From: a virus
DNA length: 33,228 nucleotides
IMG/VR virus record: IMGVR_UViG_3300006028_000024
Span: 1-33,228 of that record
Strand: one strand, 5' to 3'
The notes under the pieces were generated by a model, which saw nothing but the letters and a program-made list of their open reading frames with translations, did no database searches and was not told the DNA's origin. The position numbers and the translations under genes were made by a program. Each line of letters begins with the position of its first letter. Position 1 is the stretch's first letter. Positions 29,010 to 33,228 of the stretch are shown here, in pieces.

Positions 29010-31638
29010 CACCACAGATTTATTCGAGTACGAAGCCTCAGACAATGCCTCTACTACTAACCACACTGGCTCGGCACTTGGGCCAACGACTACATCGACT
29101 AAAAGCACGCTAGACCTAGCGAGGGAATACAAAACCAAATACGGAATGTCAGTGATTCCTGTTCCTCGTCAATCCAAGAACCCTGACCTTGGTGGATGGC
29201 AGAACCTACGCATTACAGAAGAGGAGCTGCCGAAGTACTTCGATGGATCACCTCAAAACATCAGTTGGTTGCCAGGAGAGCCAAGCAATGGCCTCGTAGA
29301 CATAGACATCGATAGCTACGAAGCTTTGATGATCGCTGAGATATGTTGCCCGAAAACTCACCTCATCTACGGGCGTAAGGGAAAACCTCGCTCCCACAGA
29401 ATTGTAAGAAGTGTACCACTCCCGGACTCTATCATAGGGAAGAGCGTTTTGAAACTCGAAGACCCCTCGATCAAGGGTAAGGTCGACGAACACGGGAGGA
29501 GCGCCTGCATCGTTGAGCTACGCACTACTAGGTGCCATACTGTGCTGCCAGGAAGCACTCACGAGGATACGGGCGAAAACATTGAGTGGGATGAAGAAGG
29601 AACGCCTACCTCATATGCACCGGACTATCTCATCCACAGCTTGAAAATATGGGCAGCAGCTGCTTTGCTTGGTCGGCACATGCCTGGAAAGGGATCTCGA
29701 CAGGACGCTACCCTAGCTATCTGTGGAGGGCTCTTCCGTCTGTGGCAGGACAAGGACAAGGTGAAGGAGTTCCTTAGCCTGGTGTTGAAGGTTTCCGGCG
29801 ATGAAGAGTACGATGCGCGGATGCAGTGCGTAAACACCACAGAAAGGCAGATCTTTGAGGGGAGGAACTATACTGGGTGGAAGACTCTCACAGAGTACAT
29901 CGATAAGAGGGTTGTGCAGCGTGTCTGTAACTGGATAGGTGACTCTATCGAGATGGAAGAGACCAATCGCAATATGAATCGAGATGCCGACCCAGCTGAG
30001 GACACCAAGTGTTCAGATATTGGGAACGCAGCTCGTTTTGCTGACATGTGGTGTAATGAGCTGAAGTGGGTTCCTGCTTGGAAGTGTTGGATGTTCTATA
30101 ACGGGATACGTTGGGAACACGTAGATGAAGCCTTCGTCATAGGAAAGTCCAGAGACGTAGTGTACAGCCTCTTCGACGATGCGCGAGACCTGAATATGCA
30201 AAAACAGGGGAGCGGTGGTCTCTTGTGGAAGTGGGCAGATAAGTCCTGTGCGGCTGAGCGATTGAGTGCAATGGTGCGTATTGCGAAGGCTGATATGTCC
30301 ATCAGTAGTGAAGTGTTCGACGACGCTGAACGTACACGCTACAGATTGAACGTTCGTAATGGCACTATCAATCTGAAAACTGGCAAACTAGAGCCTCACA
30401 ACCCACTGGACTATACTACGTTAGTAGCGCCCGTTACGTACGATGAAGATGCGCCCTATCCTCTACGGTGGACTAACCATCTAAAGTGGTGTTTCAAGTA
30501 CGATAGAAATGACAAGTCTACCTGGGACGTCTACTGGTACATACACAAAATACTTGCGCTATCAATTACAGGAGACGTCTCCCACAGAGTGATACCTGTT
30601 CAGCACGGAGACGGCAGCAACGGTAAAAGCGTTATCATTGGTGTAATGTCCCGAGAACTCGGTCCTTACGCACACAAAATGAAAAAGGAAACTCTGCTGC
30701 AAAAGCAATACGCCGATGGTGGTGGTGATGCTTCGCCGGACATAATAAAGTTGAAAGGTAAACGCTTTGTGTATGCGAGTGAGACTAACGAGGGTGAGAC
30801 TATGGACGTCTCAAAAGTAAAGGACTGGGCTTCCGGTAGCGAGAAACTCTCCGGCAGAGCGCTATATCAAGACTCTGAAGAGTTCTGGCCACAGTTCATT
30901 TTGTGGATTACCTCTAACCACAAGTTGAGAATACCAGAAACAAAACCGGCCATTTGGAATCGGTTAAGACTGATACATTACAGTAACACTATTGAAACAG
31001 ACAGGATGAACACAAAACTTGCCGAGGAGATTTTCAACGAGGAGTCTAGTGGTATCCTTAACTGGCTCATCGAAGGGGTGCGGTGGTTGTTGGAAGAAGG
31101 TATCAAAGAACCGAGTTCAGTTATCGAGAGCACGCTAGAGTATCGGGATGAGCAAGACGTTTTCAAGCGAAGCTACCTATACATCTTCGATATAAGCGAC
31201 AAATCCGCACACACGCCCCTTAAGGATCTGTATCGGCATTATGAAACACACTGGTCTGGCGTCTCTCGCGGCAAAGTTATGCTAAAGAAGGACTTTACGG
31301 CGAAACTAGTAGAGATGGGTTTCGTCCGAGACAAGCTCAAGGGTACAAGTCTCGATGGGCATAGAGGTATCAAGATAAAACTCCCAGAGGAGGAGAAGCC
31401 AGAAACTCTATACGACAAAGAAGCAAGCCCCAGACTAGTTTCACTCCTCAGAAGGTTGTACCACAACGCGGTAAGCACAGATGACGAACTACGAGTAGTG
31501 GACCTGGAGTACAAAGAGGACATTGCAACCCTGAACGTAACCGGTTGGACGATCATACGCACCGGTAGAGGATACGTGCTCGACACCGACAAACTGCCCG
31601 ACATGTCTGAAGAGGATCGTAAACACATCACTGGGTAG
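28996..31638 (+). CDS. PrimPol-D5 primase-helicase
   Basis: 880 residues. An AEP/PrimPol domain (about 30-220): SVIPVPRQSKNP, LVDIDIDS (acidic pair, about 100-106) and SHRIV (His, about 134). A D5_N-type linker (about 330-480) follows. The SF3-like helicase has Walker A GDGSNGKS (about 538-545), Walker B-like RFVYASETNEG (about 590-600) and sensor ILWITSNHKLRIPE, then an R-finger-like NRLRLI. The C-terminal part (about 730-800) is winged-helix-like. Known members prime and unwind at phage/plasmid origins. It is the only replication protein found here, so replication likely relies on a host polymerase. Confidence 0.9.
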   Translation: MVDTNTTDLFEYEASDNASTTNHTGSALGPTTTSTKSTLDLAREYKTKYGMSVIPVPRQSKNPDLGGWQNLRITEEELPKYFDGSPQNISWLPGEPSNGLVDIDIDSYEALMIAEICCPKTHLIYGRKGKPRSHRIVRSVPLPDSIIGKSVLKLEDPSIKGKVDEHGRSACIVELRTTRCHTVLPGSTHEDTGENIEWDEEGTPTSYAPDYLIHSLKIWAAAALLGRHMPGKGSRQDATLAICGGLFRLWQDKDKVKEFLSLVLKVSGDEEYDARMQCVNTTERQIFEGRNYTGWKTLTEYIDKRVVQRVCNWIGDSIEMEETNRNMNRDADPAEDTKCSDIGNAARFADMWCNELKWVPAWKCWMFYNGIRWEHVDEAFVIGKSRDVVYSLFDDARDLNMQKQGSGGLLWKWADKSCAAERLSAMVRIAKADMSISSEVFDDAERTRYRLNVRNGTINLKTGKLEPHNPLDYTTLVAPVTYDEDAPYPLRWTNHLKWCFKYDRNDKSTWDVYWYIHKILALSITGDVSHRVIPVQHGDGSNGKSVIIGVMSRELGPYAHKMKKETLLQKQYADGGGDASPDIIKLKGKRFVYASETNEGETMDVSKVKDWASGSEKLSGRALYQDSEEFWPQFILWITSNHKLRIPETKPAIWNRLRLIHYSNTIETDRMNTKLAEEIFNEESSGILNWLIEGVRWLLEEGIKEPSSVIESTLEYRDEQDVFKRSYLYIFDISDKSAHTPLKDLYRHYETHWSGVSRGKVMLKKDFTAKLVEMGFVRDKLKGTSLDGHRGIKIKLPEEEKPETLYDKEASPRLVSLLRRLYHNAVSTDDELRVVDLEYKEDIATLNVTGWTIIRTGRGYVLDTDKLPDMSEEDRKHITG

Positions 31639-31693
31639 GGCACCTAGCGTTAAGCAATTTCGAGCAAGATTGAGAAAGATCTGGGGAAATCCA

Positions 31694-31731
31694 TTGATTT
31701 ATAGTGTAAGGTATACTATAATTATAGTATA
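31694..31731 (+). promoter_or_regulatory. promoter of the HTH gene, copy B of the duplicated promoter, with perfect 20-bp palindrome
   Basis: TTGATT at 31694-31699, 17-bp spacer, TATAAT at 31717-31722. TATACTATAATTATAGTATA at 31712-31731 is a perfect 20-bp palindrome over the -10. The 28524 promoter has the same boxes and spacing but only the right half-palindrome. Confidence 0.8.
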
Positions 31732-31754
31732 GAAGATAGAAAGGAGGTAGAGTA

Positions 31755-31997
31755 ATGTCAATCGATTTCAATCAGGAAGAGACTCTACCGGAGTTGATTA
31801 CTGCTGAAGCAGTTGCAGCACACTTAGGGTGGACTATTGATGCAGTTCACGCTAGATTACAGCGAATGGGGCGGAAAACTGCAAAGAACCCTACGGACGG
31901 TCGGAAACGTCTAGTCCGTAAGGAGGACTACATAGAGTTGAAGAAGCTCTATGAAACGTACGGAGTAGGTACCCCCCAACAGTTGGGAGAGAAGTAA
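31755..31997 (+). CDS. HTH (MerR/excisionase-like) DNA-binding protein
   Basis: 80 residues after AAGGAGGTAG. N-terminal acidic tail, then LITAEAVAAHLGWTIDAVHA (helix-turn-helix), a basic wing (MGRKTAKN, GRKRLVRKEDYIELKKL) and a polar tail. Typical of excisionase/MerR-like small winged-helix proteins, as in the gene at 991. It sits behind the palindromic promoter, so autorepression is likely; excisionase activity is possible but the integrase is some 6 kb away. Confidence 0.7.
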   Translation: MSIDFNQEETLPELITAEAVAAHLGWTIDAVHARLQRMGRKTAKNPTDGRKRLVRKEDYIELKKLYETYGVGTPQQLGEK

Positions 31998-32003
31998 ACC
32001 GGA

Positions 32004-32051
32004 GAACGTTACTGAGTCGGGAGTTTGGGAACTTGTTCGCCAGTAACGTTC
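32004..32051 (+). promoter_or_regulatory. 11-bp inverted repeat downstream of the HTH gene
   Basis: GAACGTTACTG (32004-32014) and CAGTAACGTTC (32041-32051), 26-nt spacer. No T-run follows, so a terminator of the usual kind is doubtful; a hairpin attenuator or protein site is possible. Confidence 0.55.
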
Positions 32052-32130
32052 ACCTACCAGTAGGCAAGAGTTTGTACCTCTCATTAATATTATAATAGGA
32101 AACTCTCATTATAATCAAGTGGGACTTACA

Positions 32131-32152
32131 AACTCTCCTTCAAAGGAGAGTT
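32131..32152 (+). promoter_or_regulatory. hairpin burying the Shine-Dalgarno of the next gene
   Basis: AACTCTCCTT (32131-32140) and AAGGAGAGTT (32143-32152) form a 10-bp stem separated by CA. The right arm contains AAGGAG, the ribosome site 10 nt before the ATG at 32159. The stem blocks initiation unless opened. Upstream are TATAAT boxes at 32091 and 32110. A CTCTCATTA repeat lies at 32078 and 32103. Confidence 0.75.
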
Positions 32153-32158
32153 ACTCAC

Positions 32159-32518
32159 ATGTTCACACGACACTACATGCACACAGTCGGTAAAGACTTC
32201 GCTATCTTCTCCCTTAAGAGAGATCGGCAAGTTGTAGACATACCCGGTCGCAAGATGGAAGAGGGTATGCTGTTCGAGTTCTGCCTCCTAAACGGAGATG
32301 AACTGAGTATTACTGGCTGCATCAATGTGTCAGACAACGGCATGTCGATGGACTTACGATACGGTCAGTTCACAGGAATGTGCCACACGCTGATGACGGA
32401 GCATACTAACATCGACTGCATGATACATCACAACTTACGAGACTTCACTACCACCTTCTGGTGGAATCTTTACGACTGCAAGCACCCAGTACAACAACTA
32501 GGTCCAAGACACTACTAA
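32159..32518 (+). CDS. hypothetical protein under hairpin-controlled translation
   Basis: 119 residues. Beta-rich N-terminus (DFAIFSLKRDRQVVDIPGRK), then LFEFCLLNGDELSITGCINV, a Cys/His-containing C-terminal half (MCHTLMTEHTNIDCM, IHHNLRDF, FWWNLYDCKHP). No family recognised; the Cys/His set might bind metal. It begins a three-gene run with the genes at 32537 and 32935. Confidence 0.55.
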   Translation: MFTRHYMHTVGKDFAIFSLKRDRQVVDIPGRKMEEGMLFEFCLLNGDELSITGCINVSDNGMSMDLRYGQFTGMCHTLMTEHTNIDCMIHHNLRDFTTTFWWNLYDCKHPVQQLGPRHY

Positions 32519-32536
32519 CAGAAAGAGGTAATACGA

Positions 32537-32944
32537 GTGGCAAATAACACCTTTACGTACACAGACCACGAGTTCAATGAAGAGTTCCTGAACTTTATGC
32601 AAGAATGCATGGAAACGTACCGAGAAAGAGCCCTTGAGTACAACAACGCAGAGGCTAGTACATCGATGCTAGAGTACTTCCAGCCCGATGTGATAGTACC
32701 CAATCACTTCGTAACTTGCTATATGTACATCAAGCATAAGTTCCAACGGTTCTCGAACTGTTTGCAGAAGTACATTGCGAAGGTGGACTCTGGAGTAGGC
32801 AGCGATAAGAGCTATCGATACGCCGAGGACTCCATCAAGGACCTGGTCAACTACGCTGTGTTTGAAGCAGTCATCTTAAGACTGCACCACAGACACATGC
32901 AGTCGCAAGTAACCATCGAAGAAGGGGTGGAAGTATGCCAGTAG
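32537..32944 (+). CDS. hypothetical protein, distantly DUF1599/Nmad1-like
   Basis: 135 residues with GTG start, GAAAGAGG upstream. Mainly helical: LNFMQECMETYRERALEYNN, then CYMYIKHKFQRFSNCL and a later ESxxDLxxYA-like stretch (DSIKDLVNYAVFEAVILR). This order recalls the DUF1599 nucleotide-modification-associated fold (K..R, then DSxxDLxxYA). The match is weak and from memory; not a confident call. Confidence 0.45.
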   Translation: MANNTFTYTDHEFNEEFLNFMQECMETYRERALEYNNAEASTSMLEYFQPDVIVPNHFVTCYMYIKHKFQRFSNCLQKYIAKVDSGVGSDKSYRYAEDSIKDLVNYAVFEAVILRLHHRHMQSQVTIEEGVEVCQ

Positions 32945-33198
32945 TCAATATGCAAGTGAGGTGTGCTCACTGCCACATAACGGAGTGGAAGTCCATACGA
33001 AGCTTACTAGACCCTACTTCCCTACGCATTGAGACTCACTTGACAGGATGTCCAGCCAATAGTACACAACTCACTTGGGAGTTGAAGCAAGCGGAGTATG
33101 TACTAGTGAAAGAGTCTGCGCTAGACCTGAGCGGTAATCAATGCTCTGTATACGAGTACAGAGTGCCAGTCGAACTACTAGTTGAAATAGGAGCATAA
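32935..33198 (+). CDS. small zinc-knuckle-like protein
   Basis: 87 residues, overlapping the preceding gene by 10 bp; a GGGTGGA segment precedes the ATG. N-terminal RCAHCHIT (Cys-x-x-Cys) with a later HLTGCPANS may form a zinc knuckle (CAHC, H and C). The rest is beta-rich. No family match. Confidence 0.55.
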   Translation: MPVVNMQVRCAHCHITEWKSIRSLLDPTSLRIETHLTGCPANSTQLTWELKQAEYVLVKESALDLSGNQCSVYEYRVPVELLVEIGA

Positions 33199-33200
33199 CC

Positions 33201-33228
33201 ATGAAGGGTATAACACACGTGCCAAACA
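33201..33228 (+). CDS. start of a gene cut by the window edge; probably the true N-terminus of the gene at 3-218
   Basis: ATG at 33201 with ATAGGAG 7 nt upstream, reading MKGITHVPN and one further base. If the ends are joined, the next codon is completed as AAA and continues with no stop into the ATG at position 3. This makes an 81-residue protein with a proper ribosome site. Confidence 0.6.

Noticed and set aside
28907-29113. 68-residue frame overlapping the primase start
   Set aside because: Lies mostly in the intergenic dyad and then out of frame with the primase; no matching ribosome site at its own ATG.

Overview
The window reads as the genome of a temperate siphovirus-like phage, probably a phage-plasmid or integrative phage. 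A leftward late block (about 5.15-24.36 kb, minus strand) carries packaging, head, connector, tail and candidate lysis genes. Rightward genes (24.48 kb to the end, and 1-5.03 kb) carry integration, regulation, replication and a plasmid-like DNA-translocation module. The last reading frame (from 33201) runs off the right edge in exactly the frame that enters the first gene at the left edge. No large functional module appears cut, so I infer that 33,228 bp may be the complete circular genome opened at an arbitrary point. Shine-Dalgarno sites are strong (AGGAGG type) and base composition is moderate. The host is not determinable with confidence. Protein style (PrimPol-D5 replicase, FtsK-like ATPase with small membrane proteins, tape-measure N-terminus) reminds me of Ktedonobacteria/Chloroflexota elements, but this is a low-confidence inference.

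Layout. 1-0.8 kb: small rightward genes including a DUF2958 protein. 0.83-0.98 kb: a 14-bp inverted repeat and paired TATAAT boxes. 0.99-4.70 kb: a small HTH-like protein, an acidic protein, a zinc-motif/4-TM protein, a second polytopic membrane protein and an FtsK/HerA-type ATPase, then a terminator. 4.8-5.0 kb: a one-TM protein. 5.15-5.72 kb (minus): two TM plus coiled-coil proteins, candidate holin/spanin-like. 5.73-14.66 kb: distal tail, a GH18-containing tail protein, a repeat-bearing hub protein and a tape measure with a lytic transglycosylase domain. 14.66-15.25 kb: tail assembly chaperones G and T, linked by an apparent -1 frameshift. 15.26-18.42 kb: tail tube and connectors, with a 48% histidine small protein between them. 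18.43-24.36 kb: decoration-like protein, major capsid, scaffold, portal, TerL and TerS.

24.36-25.11 kb is a control region with an unlisted 46-aa ORF, three DnaA-box-like sites, a promoter, a terminator and a tRNA-Phe-like sequence whose acceptor stem does not pair. A tyrosine recombinase follows at 25.11 kb, so this is a candidate attP. 26.1-28.2 kb holds two small HTH-type regulators, an HhH-GPD-like protein, a His-rich small protein and a protein of unknown function. 28.16-28.60 kb is non-coding and contains a perfect 28-bp inverted repeat around an (AT)6 and G7 core, a strong origin or partition-site candidate. Then come a ribbon-helix-helix protein, an 880-aa PrimPol-D5 primase-helicase, an HTH protein, and three small genes headed by a hairpin that buries a Shine-Dalgarno site.

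How it works together (inference): the integrase and tRNA-like site handle integration. The RHH and HTH proteins, which sit behind near-identical promoter/operators, would control replication by the PrimPol-D5 protein. TerS/TerL package DNA into a capsid built on the portal, scaffold and coat. The FtsK-like ATPase cannot be the packaging motor, because a canonical TerL is present, so it more likely serves segregation or cell-to-cell transfer. I see no dedicated endolysin; the GH18 tail protein and the transglycosylase in the tape measure are the only wall-active enzymes recognised.
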